Positions 23,211 through 31,489 of a stretch of DNA of 43,860 bases are shown here, piece by piece. Both the position numbers and the translations under genes were made by a program. The DNA comes from Micromonospora sp. KC723. GTDB lineage: Bacteria > Actinomycetota > Actinomycetes > Mycobacteriales > Micromonosporaceae. Within the stretch, counting starts at the first letter, position 1, and the number at the start of each line of letters is the position of its first letter. Where the stretch lies: the NCBI RefSeq assembly GCF_004348595.1, contig NZ_SMKD01000037.1, positions 1 through 43,860 of the forward strand, given 5' to 3'. Below the pieces are notes generated by a model. That model worked only from the letters and a program-made list of their open reading frames with translations, did no database searches and was not told the DNA's origin.

Positions 23211-24092
23211 ATGCGGATTGGCATCGTGATCCTGCCCGACCAGCGCTGGACGGAGGCGCAGCGCCGGTGGCGGCAGGTGGAGCAGTGGGGCTTCGACCAC
23301 GCCTGGACGTACGACCACCTCGGCTGGCGCGACCTGGTCGACGGCCCCTGGTTCGACTCCATGGCCACGCTGACCGCCGCCGCGACGGTGACCGCACGGA
23401 TCCGGCTCGGCACCCTGGTCGCCTCACCCAACTTCCGGCACCCGGCCGCGTTCGCCCGGCAGATCACCACCCTCGACGACATCTCCGCCGGCCGGGTGCT
23501 GCTCGGGCTCGGCGCGGGCGGCATCGGGTTCGACTCCGCCGTGCTGGGCGGCGAGACCCTGCCGCCCCGGCAGCGGGTGGACCGCTTCGGCGAGTTCACC
23601 GAACTGCTCGACCTGATCCTGCGCGAGGACGGCACCACCTGGCGGGGCGACTGGTTCAGCGCGGTGGACGCCCGCAACAACCCCGGCTGCGTGCAGCAGC
23701 CCCGGGTGCCGTTCGTGGTGGCCGCGAACGGGCCGCGCTCGATGCGGCTGGCCGCCCGCTTCGGCCAGGGCTGGGTCACCACCGGCACCGGCGGGGACGA
23801 CCTGACGAGCTGGTGGGACGGCGTCGGCGGACTCTGCGCCCGCCTCGACAGCATTCTGGTGGCGGCCGGTCGGGACCCGGCCACCCTCGACCGGTACCTC
23901 TCCCTGGACTCGGCGCCGGTCTTCTCACTGAGCAGCGCCGACCTCTTTGCCGAGCAGGTCGCCCGAGCGGCGGCCCTCGGCTTCACCGACGTGATCACCC
24001 ACTGGCCCCGGGCCAGCAGTTGGTACGCCGGGGACGAGACGGTGCTGGCCGACGTCGCGACCCGACTGCTGCCGGAGCTGCGGGCGGCCTGA
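23211..24092 (+). CDS. LLM-class (luciferase-like) flavin/F420-dependent oxidoreductase
   Basis: This 293-aa TIM-barrel protein shows MRIGIVILPDQRW at the N-terminus, WTYDHLGWRDL, the RIRLGTLVASPNFRHPAAFARQ strand-helix, LDDISAGRVLLGLGAG, and QPRVPFVVAANGPRSMRLAARFGQGWVTTG. These are typical of F420- or FMN-dependent LLM oxidoreductases. The cofactor is probably F420, as in most actinobacterial members, but the substrate is unknown. ATG 23211 is supported by the preceding -10 element and by the family N-terminus. It is divergent from padR, 84 bp away, and followed by the convergent ASCH gene. Confidence 0.9.
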   Translation: MRIGIVILPDQRWTEAQRRWRQVEQWGFDHAWTYDHLGWRDLVDGPWFDSMATLTAAATVTARIRLGTLVASPNFRHPAAFARQITTLDDISAGRVLLGLGAGGIGFDSAVLGGETLPPRQRVDRFGEFTELLDLILREDGTTWRGDWFSAVDARNNPGCVQQPRVPFVVAANGPRSMRLAARFGQGWVTTGTGGDDLTSWWDGVGGLCARLDSILVAAGRDPATLDRYLSLDSAPVFSLSSADLFAEQVARAAALGFTDVITHWPRASSWYAGDETVLADVATRLLPELRAA

Positions 24093-24108
24093 GCGGGGGC
24101 ACGGCGGC

Positions 24109-24540
24109 TCAGGTGCCGAGGTCTCCGGTGGTGATGCCGCCATCGCCGGCGGAGACCAGCCGGAACCGCAGACAGACGACCGCGGTGTCGTCGGCGACGG
24201 GGGTGCCGATGCGCGCCCAGTAGGCGGCGTGCCCCTCCCGCCACTCCCCGATCGAGCGGTCGCCCTCTCCTTCGGCCCGGGCGAACTCCCATCCGACGTC
24301 GGCGAAGCCGACGATCTCGATTCCGGTGACCTCTACGACCCCGACCAGCCGGTCGTGGTCGTCGACCAGGGCCAGCCGCTCGCCGACGTGCTCCAGTTCC
24401 TCGCGCTCCTCGGCGTACTCGGTGAGCAGACCGGCGGTGGCCGTCTTCACCCCGGCCAGCACCAGCGTGTTGAGTCTGGCGCGCAACTCACCCGGAGTGC
24501 CGAGGGCGAGGGCGCGGAGTCCACCGATCCGAGGCCACAT
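24109..24540 (-). CDS. ASCH-domain protein
   Basis: This 143-aa protein's ASCH fold is recognisable by ALGTPGELRARLNTLVLAGVKTATAG near the start, then DRLVGVVEVTGIEIVGFADVGWEFARAEGEGDR, then WREGHAAYWA and VVCLRFRLV. ASCH domains are PUA-like and bind RNA or act as nucleoside amidohydrolases (YqfB-like); the role here is unassigned. The -10 element TAATCT (24553-24548, minus strand) is 7 nt before ATG 24540, so the gene is probably leaderless. It is convergent with the LLM gene (16-nt gap). Confidence 0.9.
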   Translation of the reverse strand: MWPRIGGLRALALGTPGELRARLNTLVLAGVKTATAGLLTEYAEEREELEHVGERLALVDDHDRLVGVVEVTGIEIVGFADVGWEFARAEGEGDRSIGEWREGHAAYWARIGTPVADDTAVVCLRFRLVSAGDGGITTGDLGT

Positions 24541-24597
24541 CCTGCCGAGATTACCGAACGGGCGGCATCGGGTCGTCGCTCCTCCGACGGCAGGTGC

Positions 24598-25173
24598 TCA
24601 GGTCAGGTGACCGGAGTCGAGCAGGCCGTGCAGGCCCAGCTCGTGGGCCACCTCGGGTGAGCAGTCCACGACGATCGCGGCGGCACCCACCCAGTGGGCA
24701 CCCCGGCTGGCGCAGATCTGCCGTACGGCGTGCGCCTGCGCGCCGGTGGCCACCCAGTCGTCCACCATGAGCACCCGGTCGTCCGGGTTGATCAGGTGGT
24801 CCCGGACCATCAGGTCGACGCGACGGCCCCGGAAGTCCGGCGGACTCCGCGCCCAGGTGAGCGGCCCGCTCGGCAACCGGCCGTCACCCGGTTTGTGTAC
24901 CGGGACGAAGCCGACGTCGAGCGCGCTGGCCGCGAGTGGACCGAGCATGAGTCCGGTGACCGCCGGCGCGACCACGACGGTCGGTCGTGCGTCCCGGAAC
25001 GGCGCGACCAGGGCCGGCCCGAGCGCGGCCAGCACCTGCGGATCCCGCCACCAGCCGGAGGTGTCGCTGACCAGGTGGCTGCTGCCGGGCCCCGGGTCCA
25101 CCCAACGAAACAGCTCGGCGAGACGTCCGGGCAGGTCAATGGCCATCGGCCCATCCTGGTTGGTGAATGCCAT
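24598..25173 (-). CDS. Phosphoribosyltransferase-family protein
   Basis: This 191-aa PRTase type I fold shows TVVVAPAVTGLMLGPLAA, a flexible loop region (FVPVHKPGDGRLPSGP) and the PRPP-binding motif RVLMVDDWVATGAQ at about residues 128-140, as in adenine/xanthine PRTases. The substrate base is unknown; the hood region differs from standard apt and xpt. ATG 25173 was chosen because the -10 element CATAAT (25186-25181, minus strand) lies 7 nt upstream, indicating leaderless translation; ATG 25146 is a possible internal start. It stands alone between the ASCH gene and the divergent RlpA-like gene. Confidence 0.82.
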   Translation of the reverse strand: MAFTNQDGPMAIDLPGRLAELFRWVDPGPGSSHLVSDTSGWWRDPQVLAALGPALVAPFRDARPTVVVAPAVTGLMLGPLAASALDVGFVPVHKPGDGRLPSGPLTWARSPPDFRGRRVDLMVRDHLINPDDRVLMVDDWVATGAQAHAVRQICASRGAHWVGAAAIVVDCSPEVAHELGLHGLLDSGHLT

Positions 25174-25262
25174 CGGTGGCATTATGGCCCGTCCGGCGGG
25201 GCGGACCTCGGATGATCGGCCAGACGTATCACTGCAATTGCCACCATAACGTCATGATCACG

Positions 25263-25293
25263 TTGACTTCGGAAGTGCTTCTCTCGTTACGGT
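25263..25293 (+). promoter_or_regulatory. Candidate promoter of the RlpA-like gene
   Basis: TTGACT (25263-25268) and TACGGT (25288-25293) with a 19-bp spacer; the start would be about 30 nt before the GTG. Confidence 0.4.
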
Positions 25294-25330
25294 CCGACCC
25301 GCTTTGTTCAGCTCAGGAAAGGACGGGCCG

Positions 25331-25969
25331 GTGGCTGGTAAACACTCCCGTACCCGAATGTTCTCCTCGCCGGCCGGCCTCGCGGCCACCGCGGCCGTCG
25401 GCGTCGTGCTCGCCGTCGGCGGCACCGTCGGCGCCGTCCAGCTGACCTCCGGTGAGGCCCCGGCCCCCGCCGTCGCCGACCCGGTGCCCAGCGTCGTCCA
25501 CCCCAGCGCGACCACCACCTCGCCGAGCCCGAGCGCCAGCGCCTCGCCGAGCGCCAGTCCCTCGCCGACGGTGACCGCCAGCCCCAAGGCGTCCCGGGCC
25601 CAGGCGGCCTCCCGGAGCAGGCCCCGCACCGCCGCGCCCAGGCCGAGCGCGACGACGAGGAAGGCTGCTCCGAAGAGCACCGTCATCTCCAGCGGCACCT
25701 GTGGCGCGTCCTTCTACGACGAGGGGCAGATGACCGCCAACGGCGAGAGCTTCGACCCGAGCGCGATGACCGCCGCGCACAAGACCCTGCCGTTCAACAC
25801 CAGGGTCCGGGTCACCAACCCCGCCAACGGCAGGTCGGTGACCGTCCGGATCAACGACCGCGGGCCGTTCGTCGAGGGCCGCTGCCTCGACCTGTCCAGG
25901 GCGGCCTTCGCGGCGATCGCCTCGGTCGACCTCGGTGAGCTGACCGTGCGGTACGAGGTGCTCGGCTGA
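25331..25969 (+). CDS. Secreted RlpA-like double-psi beta-barrel protein
   Basis: This 212-aa protein has a signal segment (basic start, hydrophobic residues about 15-38), a Ser/Pro/Thr/Ala-rich linker (about 42-118), and a C-terminal RlpA/DPBB domain (about 122-211) with [32 protein letters not shown] and VRINDRGPF. Cys124 and Cys185 may form a disulfide. RlpA enzymes are septal lytic transglycosylases on glycan lacking stem peptides; the conserved NDRGPF aspartate is present. Actinobacterial versions with this linker are not well characterised. GTG 25331 has AGGAAAGGA 7 nt upstream. Confidence 0.88.
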   Translation: MAGKHSRTRMFSSPAGLAATAAVGVVLAVGGTVGAVQLTSGEAPAPAVADPVPSVVHPSATTTSPSPSASASPSASPSPTVTASPKASRAQAASRSRPRTAAPRPSATTRKAAPKSTVISSGTCGASFYDEGQMTANGESFDPSAMTAAHKTLPFNTRVRVTNPANGRSVTVRINDRGPFVEGRCLDLSRAAFAAIASVDLGELTVRYEVLG

Positions 25970-26018
25970 CGGCGGTCGGCTCACCGTGCCCGTCCGGACA
26001 GGCGGAACACTCTCGGAC

Positions 26019-27185
26019 ATGGGGTCAGGTTCATTCACCGGGCACCGTCCATCAGGCATGCTGTCTGTCGTACGCACGCATGTCCTCCAGTCGGGTCGTG
26101 GCCCGCTGAGCCCCGGAGCCCGCGCCGGTGTCGGCGCGGCCCTCGGCCTGCTCGCGATCGTCGCCGCGATGGAGATCGCCGACGGCCGGCAGGTGCGTTA
26201 CCTCCCGCTGATGGTGGCCGCGCCCGTGCTGGCCGCCGCGTTCGCCTCCTGGCGGGCGGTGCTCGGGGTGGTGGTGGTGGCGCTGCTGATCGGTGGGAGC
26301 TTCGCGATGGCCGAGCCCGGCTCCTCGATGGTGACCGGGGCCGGTCTCGGCGGGATCGCCGTGTCCGGCGCCGTCGCGGCCGGCGTGGCTTCGCTGCGGC
26401 AGCGCCAGGCCGAGCAGATCGTCGAGTTGTCCCGGCTCGCGGCGGTGGCCCAGCAGGCGGTGCTGCGTCCCCTCGGCCCCCAGGTGGGCACGCTGGCGGT
26501 GGCAGCCCGCTACATCTCGTCGACCGCCACCGCCGCGATCGGTGGCGACCTGTACGAGGCGATCGACACCCCGTACGGCGTCCGGATGATCATCGGGGAC
26601 GTTCGGGGCAAGGGGCTGGACGCGGTTCGGTTGGCGAGCATCGTGCTCGGCTCGTACCGGCACGTCGCGCACGAGCGGGCGGACCTGCGCGCGGTGGTGG
26701 CCGACCTGGACCGGGCGGTGGCGCGCAGCGTGGGCGACGAGGACTTCGTCACCGCGGCCGTGGTCGAGGAGCGCGGGGGGACGCTGACCATCGTCAACTG
26801 TGGTCACCCGTCGCCCCTGCTGCTGCGTCGCGGCGCGGTGATCCCGCTGGAGCCGCCCGCGCCCGCCCCGCCGCTCGGTTTCATGCCGATGGTGCGGCCC
26901 CGGGTGGAGCGGCTGGAACCCGGTGACCGGTTGCTGCTGTTCACCGACGGGCTCGGTGAGGCCCGCCGGGACGGCGAGTTCTTCCCGACCGCCGACCGGG
27001 CCTGGCGGCTGCTCGGGCACGGCACGGTCGGCGATGGCCTGGCCTCGCTGGAGACGGCCCTGGTGGAGTGGGTGCACGGCCGGCTGGACGACGACATCGC
27101 CCTGGTCCTCATGGAGTACACCGGTCCGCGTACCGGCGCCAGCGTGCCGGTACCCAGCTGGGAGGTGGGGGCCACCGAGTCCTGA
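26019..27185 (+). CDS. Membrane PP2C-like SpoIIE-family protein phosphatase
   Basis: This protein of 375-388 aa has three or four N-terminal transmembrane helices (from GLLAIVAAMEIA to AVAAGVASL), a short helical linker (QRQAEQIVELSRLAAVAQQAVL) and a C-terminal SpoIIE/PP2C domain. Metal-binding aspartates are in GGDLYEAID, GDVRGKGLDAV and DDDIALVLM. Such proteins (RsbU/RsbX-like) dephosphorylate anti-anti-sigma factors; no STAS or HATPase partner is encoded nearby. The start is uncertain: ATG 26019 lies 7 nt after a -10-like AACACT, while ATG 26058 gives MLSVVRTHVL with no RBS. A similar integral-membrane SpoIIE layout is frequent in Streptomyces and Micromonospora. Confidence 0.87.
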   Translation: MGSGSFTGHRPSGMLSVVRTHVLQSGRGPLSPGARAGVGAALGLLAIVAAMEIADGRQVRYLPLMVAAPVLAAAFASWRAVLGVVVVALLIGGSFAMAEPGSSMVTGAGLGGIAVSGAVAAGVASLRQRQAEQIVELSRLAAVAQQAVLRPLGPQVGTLAVAARYISSTATAAIGGDLYEAIDTPYGVRMIIGDVRGKGLDAVRLASIVLGSYRHVAHERADLRAVVADLDRAVARSVGDEDFVTAAVVEERGGTLTIVNCGHPSPLLLRRGAVIPLEPPAPAPPLGFMPMVRPRVERLEPGDRLLLFTDGLGEARRDGEFFPTADRAWRLLGHGTVGDGLASLETALVEWVHGRLDDDIALVLMEYTGPRTGASVPVPSWEVGATES

Positions 27186-27297
27186 CCCGAGGACGTCAGG
27201 GGATGCTCGGCTGGATGGCGGACGAACGCCGGGTGTGTAATCGCTGTCACTTCCGGGATCGGCTTGTCGTTGCCTACCGGCGGGTAATACAGTCGGG

Positions 27298-27313
27298 GTT
27301 ACTGATCGGTAAC
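27298..27313 (+). promoter_or_regulatory. Palindromic operator TTAC-N6-GTAA upstream of the FadE5-like gene
   Basis: GTTACTGATCGGTAAC with perfect 5-bp arms, just downstream of a -10-like TACAGT (27288-27293). It would therefore cover the transcription start. It shares 13 of 16 positions with the etfD operator at 10464-10479. Confidence 0.65.
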
Positions 27314-27341
27314 ACCTGTCCGGAAGCGGGGGCCAGCGAGC

Positions 27342-29198
27342 ATGACCCACTACAAGAGCAACCTTCGGGACCTCGAGTTCAACCTGTTCGAGGTCTTCGG
27401 GGCGGACCGGACGTTCGGCCAGGAACCGTACACGGACCTGGACGTCGACACCGCCCGCAGCTTCCTCTCCGAGGTCGACCGCCTGGCCCGCGAGGACCTC
27501 GCGGCCAGCTACACGGACAGCGACCGCAACCCGCCGGTCTTCGATCCCGCTACGCACACCGCGCCGCTGCCCGAGTCGTTCAAGAAGTCCTTCCGGGCGT
27601 TCATGGACTCCGAGTTCTGGCGGCTCGACCTGCCCGACTCCCTCGGCGGCACCAACGCGCCGCGCGCCCTGTGGTGGTCCCTCGCCGAGATGGTGCTCGG
27701 CGCCAACGCGCCGATCTGGATGTACGCCTCCGGCCCGTCCTTCGCGCACGTGCTGCACGTCGAGGGCACCGAGCAGCAGAAGAAGTGGGCCAGGCTCTTC
27801 ATCGACAGGCAGTGGGGCTCCACCATGGTGCTCACCGAGCCGGACGCCGGCTCCGACGTGGGCGCCGGTCGTACCCGCGCGATCCCGCAGCCGGACGGAT
27901 CCTGGCACATCGAGGGCGTGAAGCGCTTCATCACCTCCGGCGAGCACGACCTGAGCGACAACATCGTGCACTACGTGCTGGCCCGTCCGGTCGGCGTCGA
28001 GGGCGTCGGCGGCCCGGGCACCAAGGGCCTGTCGCTCTTCGTGGTGCCGAAGTACCACTTCGACGAGAACACCGGCGAGCTGGGCGAGCGGAACGGCGTC
28101 TACGCCACCAACGTCGAGCACAAGATGGGCCTGAAGGTCTCCAACACCTGCGAGGTGACCTTCGGCGAGCACGGCGTGCCGGCCAAGGGCTGGCTGCTGG
28201 GTGAGAAGCACGACGGCATCCGGCAGATGTTCATGATCATCGAGTACGCCCGGATGATGGTCGGCACCAAGGCGATCGCCACCCTCTCCACCGGCTACCT
28301 GAACGCCCTGGAGTACGCGAAGAACCGGGTGCAGGGCGCCGACCTGATCCAGCAGGCCGACAAGACCGCCCCGCGGGTCACCATCACCCACCACCCGGAC
28401 GTACGCCGGTCGCTGATGCTGCAGAAGTCGTACGCCGAGGGCCTTCGGGCCCTGGTCTGCTACACCGCCAGTTGGCAGGACAAGGTCGCGATGGCCGAGG
28501 CGGCCGGCGACGAGAAGGCCCTCAAGCTGGCCAAGCGGGTCAACGACTTCCTATTGCCGCTGGTCAAGGGCGTCGGCTCGGAGCGTGCCTACGAGCTGCT
28601 GGGCCACGAGTCGCTGCAGACCTTCGGGGGTTCCGGCTTCCTCCAGGACTACCCGCTGGAGCAGTACGTCCGGGACGCTAAGATCGACACCCTGTACGAG
28701 GGCACCACGGCGATCCAGAGCCTCGACCTGATCTTCCGCAAGATCGTCCGGGACAACGGCAAGGCCCTGATGGCGGTCGCCGGGGAGATCCAGGAGCTCA
28801 TCACCACCGAGGGCGGCAACGGCCAGCTCAAGGAGGAGCGGCAGGCGCTGGGCAAGGCGCTCGCCGAAGTCCAGAACATCCTCGGCGTGATGACCGGCTG
28901 GCTGGGCGAGGCCCAGGGTGGCGAGGTCCGCAGTCTCTACAAGGTGGGCCTGAGCAGCCGTCGCTTCCTGCTCGCCGTCGGTGACCTGATCGTCGGCTGG
29001 CTGCTGCAGAAGCAGGCCGACGTGGCGCTCAAGGCGCTGGCCGGCGACGTCTCCGCGGCCGACAAGGCGTTCTACACCGGCAAGGTGGCCGCCGCCAGGT
29101 TCTTCGCCCGCGAGGTGCTGCCCCGCATCGGCGCCGACCGGCGGATCATCGAGGGCACCGACCTGGACATCATGGACCTCCCGGAGGAGGCGTTCTGA
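27342..29198 (+). CDS. fadE5: Acyl-CoA dehydrogenase, FadE5-like
   Basis: This 618-aa protein matches the long mycobacterial FadE5 type from the N-terminus ([20 protein letters not shown]) through [16 protein letters not shown] (FAD-binding), [33 protein letters not shown] and the catalytic-base region YEGTTAIQ (Glu453), to the ending [10 protein letters not shown]. FadE5 oxidises acyl-CoA substrates of broad chain length with FAD and passes electrons to ETF. It is monocistronic, with its own operator-bearing promoter and a perfect terminator. The operator shared with etfD, which would take the electrons onward, supports a joint regulon. Strictly, the symbol follows family resemblance. Confidence 0.92.
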   Translation: MTHYKSNLRDLEFNLFEVFGADRTFGQEPYTDLDVDTARSFLSEVDRLAREDLAASYTDSDRNPPVFDPATHTAPLPESFKKSFRAFMDSEFWRLDLPDSLGGTNAPRALWWSLAEMVLGANAPIWMYASGPSFAHVLHVEGTEQQKKWARLFIDRQWGSTMVLTEPDAGSDVGAGRTRAIPQPDGSWHIEGVKRFITSGEHDLSDNIVHYVLARPVGVEGVGGPGTKGLSLFVVPKYHFDENTGELGERNGVYATNVEHKMGLKVSNTCEVTFGEHGVPAKGWLLGEKHDGIRQMFMIIEYARMMVGTKAIATLSTGYLNALEYAKNRVQGADLIQQADKTAPRVTITHHPDVRRSLMLQKSYAEGLRALVCYTASWQDKVAMAEAAGDEKALKLAKRVNDFLLPLVKGVGSERAYELLGHESLQTFGGSGFLQDYPLEQYVRDAKIDTLYEGTTAIQSLDLIFRKIVRDNGKALMAVAGEIQELITTEGGNGQLKEERQALGKALAEVQNILGVMTGWLGEAQGGEVRSLYKVGLSSRRFLLAVGDLIVGWLLQKQADVALKALAGDVSAADKAFYTGKVAAARFFAREVLPRIGADRRIIEGTDLDIMDLPEEAF

Positions 29199-29237
29199 TC
29201 CCTTCCGGGTGATCAGTCTGATTCGACCCTGACAGCG

Positions 29238-29268
29238 GCGGCCGGCGCGCGTACTGCGCGCCGGCCGC
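29238..29268 (+). terminator. 13-bp terminator after the acyl-CoA dehydrogenase gene
   Basis: GCGGCCGGCGCGC (29238-29250), loop GTACT, GCGCGCCGGCCGC (29256-29268): perfect arms, 39 nt after the stop. Confidence 0.8.
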
Positions 29269-29282
29269 TCGCGTCACCACAT

Positions 29283-29326
29283 GCGGCATCTTGTGCTGTC
29301 CGGCCTCGGAGAGCACAAGATGCCGC
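29283..29326. repeat. Perfect 15-bp inverted repeat of unknown role
   Basis: GCGGCATCTTGTGCT (29283-29297) and AGCACAAGATGCCGC (29312-29326), separated by 14 nt. It follows a complete terminator by 14 bp and its arms are only moderately GC-rich, so it looks like a separate element. An outer pair GATTCGAC (29220-29227)/GTCGAATC (29330-29337) encloses both hairpins. Confidence 0.6.
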
Positions 29327-29499
29327 GAAGTCGAATCCGTGGGCTGGGAAGCGTGGGCACCGGGCGGATTTGCCGGGTCGGAGTCGGTAGGTGGACCGTC
29401 TACGGGGTAACCACGCCAGACCACGGGAGGGGCCCGCGAGGCCCTCGGATCACGACACCGGCACGCCCAAGGGCCACCGCACGGGGGAGTGCAGCGCAC

Positions 29500-29769
29500 A
29501 TGGGCATTGGCAGCGCCATCTTTCTCATCGCGCTCGGCGCGATCATGACCTTCGCCATCCGGGCCAACGTCTGGTGGCTGGACCTGCGCGCGGTCGGCTG
29601 GGTGTTCATCCTGGCCGGGCTCGCCGTCCTGCTCACCACGCTGTGGTTCTGGCAGGACCGGCGCAAGCGGGCCCGCACGCTCATCGTGGAGGAGAATCGG
29701 CTGTCCCACCCGACCGCGATGATGCCCCCGCCACCGGACCCACCGCCTCCCACCGCGCCACCCTCCTGA
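29500..29769 (+). CDS. DUF6458-family small membrane protein (first copy)
   Basis: This 89-aa protein begins MGIGSAIFLIALGAIMTFAI and has two transmembrane helices (about 2-21 and 29-50) followed by an Arg-rich cytoplasmic stretch and a Pro-rich tail. This pattern is the actinobacterial DUF6458 family, whose function is unknown. ATG 29500 has GGGGGAG upstream; the longer in-frame start at 29281 lies in the inverted repeat and is rejected. A second copy lies 700 bp downstream, with a convergent SixA gene between them. Confidence 0.85.
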   Translation: MGIGSAIFLIALGAIMTFAIRANVWWLDLRAVGWVFILAGLAVLLTTLWFWQDRRKRARTLIVEENRLSHPTAMMPPPPDPPPPTAPPS

Positions 29770-29806
29770 CGCCCGGCACGAGGAGGCTGGGCGGGCAGCG
29801 CGGTGG

Positions 29807-30343
29807 TCAGCCTCGGGCGGTGTGGCGGTGGGTGATCTCGGCGCCGTCGACGGCCAGATCGCGCCAGGAGGTGGCCGGGCGGTGCACCACGAGATCGGTG
29901 GTACGCAGACCGTCCGGATCGGCCCGCTGCGGGTCCAGCAGCGCGCTGAGTAGCGAGATGCCCGGATTGTGGGCCACCAGCAGCACCGTGGCGGCGGCCG
30001 GGTCGACCGACCGGATCAGCTCGACCAGGTCCTCCGGCTGTGCCTCGTACGCGGCGGTCTCGTAGCGCACCACCGGGAATGTCCCCGCCGGCCCACCCTC
30101 CGGCGGGGACCCGGTCATGCCCAGCGCCACGTCGTGCCAGGTCTGCCGGGTGCGTCGGGCCGCCGAGCAGAGCACCACGTCCGGCAGGAGCCGGTGCCGA
30201 GCCAGCCAGGCCCCGGCGGCGGCCGCGTCGGCGTGTCCGCGCGCGGTCAGCCGGCGATCCATGTCCGGGCCGGTTCCGGGATTCTCGGCCTTGGCATGCC
30301 TGAGCAGCACCAGCGACCGGGTTCCTCCCCTGCTGTCCGTCAT
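29807..30343 (-). CDS. sixA: SixA-like phosphohistidine phosphatase (histidine phosphatase superfamily)
   Basis: This 178-aa protein has the phosphoglycerate-mutase-like motif LVLLRHAKAE with catalytic His16, followed by DRRLTARGHADAAAAG, and a second histidine in VLLVAHNPGISLL. It resembles SixA, which removes phosphate from phosphohistidine proteins; small-molecule phosphomonoesters are also possible substrates. ATG 30343 is the family start; in-frame sequence upstream is antisense to the second DUF6458 gene. It sits alone on the minus strand between the two DUF6458 genes. Confidence 0.9.
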   Translation of the reverse strand: MTDSRGGTRSLVLLRHAKAENPGTGPDMDRRLTARGHADAAAAGAWLARHRLLPDVVLCSAARRTRQTWHDVALGMTGSPPEGGPAGTFPVVRYETAAYEAQPEDLVELIRSVDPAAATVLLVAHNPGISLLSALLDPQRADPDGLRTTDLVVHRPATSWRDLAVDGAEITHRHTARG

Positions 30344-30460
30344 GGGCACAGCTTGCCTGATTGGCGATCGAGCCGCCTGGGTAAGTCGATGGGTGCCGTC
30401 AGCTCGTACGAGTGCTCGCGGCGGGCGGAAACGCCAGTGGACAGCCAAGGAGGCGACGTC

Positions 30461-30748
30461 ATGGGCATCGGTGCCGGCATCTTCCTCATCGCGATCGGCG
30501 CGATCTTCGCGTTCGCCGTCGACGCCAACCTGGGATGGCTCAACGTCAACGTGGTCGGCTGGGTGCTGATGCTCACCGGCGTGGTCGGCCTGCTGATCAC
30601 CCTGCACTTCTGGAACCGCCGCCGCACCGTCGTCGCCACCCCGGTACGCCAGGGCCGCGTCGTGGCCGACCGGGTCGTCCCGGTGCAGGACGACCGGGTG
30701 GTCCGGGAGGAGTACCGCGAGGTCCGGCGTCCGGGCTACCCGGCCTGA
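30461..30748 (+). CDS. DUF6458-family small membrane protein (second copy)
   Basis: This 95-aa protein begins MGIGAGIFLIAIGAIFAFAVDANLG and has two helices (about 2-22 and 29-52). A basic/acidic mixed tail (VVADRVVPVQDDRVVREEYRE) differs from the Pro-rich tail of the first copy, while the membrane halves are clearly paralogous. A strong AAGGAGG (30447-30453) precedes ATG 30461. Function is unknown; the divergent tails suggest different cytoplasmic partners. Confidence 0.87.
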   Translation: MGIGAGIFLIAIGAIFAFAVDANLGWLNVNVVGWVLMLTGVVGLLITLHFWNRRRTVVATPVRQGRVVADRVVPVQDDRVVREEYREVRRPGYPA

Positions 30749-30768
30749 GGCCGGCCGGGGCCGGCCTC
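30747..30768. terminator. Hairpin between convergent DUF6458 and hemolysin III genes
   Basis: GAGGCCGGCC (30747-30756), GG, GGCCGGCCTC (30759-30768): perfect arms beginning inside the DUF6458 stop codon and ending 6 nt from the hemolysin III stop. Confidence 0.75.
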
Positions 30769-30773
30769 GGCGG

Positions 30774-31451
30774 TCAGGCGAAGAGCGCGAAGTAGATCGC
30801 GATGTGGTGACAGACGGCGGCCAGCAGGGTGCAGGCGTGGAAGAACTCGTGGTGGCCGAAGACGGTGGGCCACGGGTTCGGCCTGCGTAGCGCGTAGAAG
30901 ACCGCACCGACGCTGTAGATGGCTCCGCCGACCGCGAGCAGCACCAGGGCCGTCACCCCGCCCTCGTGGAGGATCTCCGGCAGCATCACCACCGAGACCC
31001 AGCCGAGAGCCAGGTAGAGCGGGGCGGACACCCAGCGCGGCGCGTGCGGCCAGACCGTCTTCAGCGCCACGCCGGCCAGCGCCCCGCCCCAGACCAGGCT
31101 CAGCATGAGGGTGGCCATCCGGCGGTCCAGCAGCAGCGCGCAGAACGGGGTGTAGGTGCCGGCGATGAACACGAAGATCATCGAGTGGTCCAGGCGGCGC
31201 ATGATCTGGTAGCCCCGCTCCGACCACACCCGGCGGTGGTAGAGGGCGCTGGTGCCGAAGAGGCCGCAGACGGTCAGGCTGTAGATCAGGCAGCTCACCA
31301 GCGGTGCCCAGCCGGGGCGGACGGCCGCGACGGAGCAGAGCACGACCCCGCAGACGAGCGCGACGAAGAACGCGTACGTGTGCAGCCAGCCGCGCATCCG
31401 GGGCTTGCCGATGTCGACCGGCTTGAGGCGGATACGTGCGGAGGTGGTCAC
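30774..31451 (-). CDS. Hemolysin III/TrhA (PAQR-type) membrane protein
   Basis: This 225-aa protein has seven hydrophobic segments and the conserved family residues SALYHRR (near 70), LDHSMIFVFIAGTYTPF (near 88) and GHHEFFHACTLLAAVCHH near the C-terminus, which form the zinc site of PAQR-fold proteins. TrhA is linked to membrane-lipid homeostasis in E. coli. GTG 31451 is supported by the -10 element TAACCT exactly 6 nt upstream (31463-31458), giving a leaderless transcript. Two TTAC-N6-GTA-like sites overlap this promoter. It is divergent from the pxpBCA operon. Confidence 0.92.
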   Translation of the reverse strand: MTTSARIRLKPVDIGKPRMRGWLHTYAFFVALVCGVVLCSVAAVRPGWAPLVSCLIYSLTVCGLFGTSALYHRRVWSERGYQIMRRLDHSMIFVFIAGTYTPFCALLLDRRMATLMLSLVWGGALAGVALKTVWPHAPRWVSAPLYLALGWVSVVMLPEILHEGGVTALVLLAVGGAIYSVGAVFYALRRPNPWPTVFGHHEFFHACTLLAAVCHHIAIYFALFA

Positions 31452-31457
31452 GAGAAA

Positions 31458-31463
31458 AGGTTA
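31458..31463 (-). promoter_or_regulatory. -10 element TAACCT of the hemolysin III gene
   Basis: TANNNT on the minus strand, 6 nt before GTG 31451. Confidence 0.5.
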
Positions 31464-31489
31464 CGACACCGTAGGTTACTTATGGGTAG
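31461..31489. promoter_or_regulatory. Two imperfect TTAC-N6-GTA sites in the hemolysin III/pxp divergent region
   Basis: TTAC-GACACC-GTA (31461-31473) and GTTACTTATGGGTAG (31475-31489). The second keeps the GTTACT and GGTA of the etfD and fadE operators. They overlap the -10 and -35 zones of the hemolysin III promoter and lie 70-98 bp upstream of pxpB. Confidence 0.4.

Noticed and set aside
26052..28394. 780-codon minus-strand open frame opposite the SpoIIE phosphatase and FadE5-like genes
   Set aside because: Antisense to two conserved genes; His/Gly/Arg/Val-rich, no start signal, no recognisable fold.
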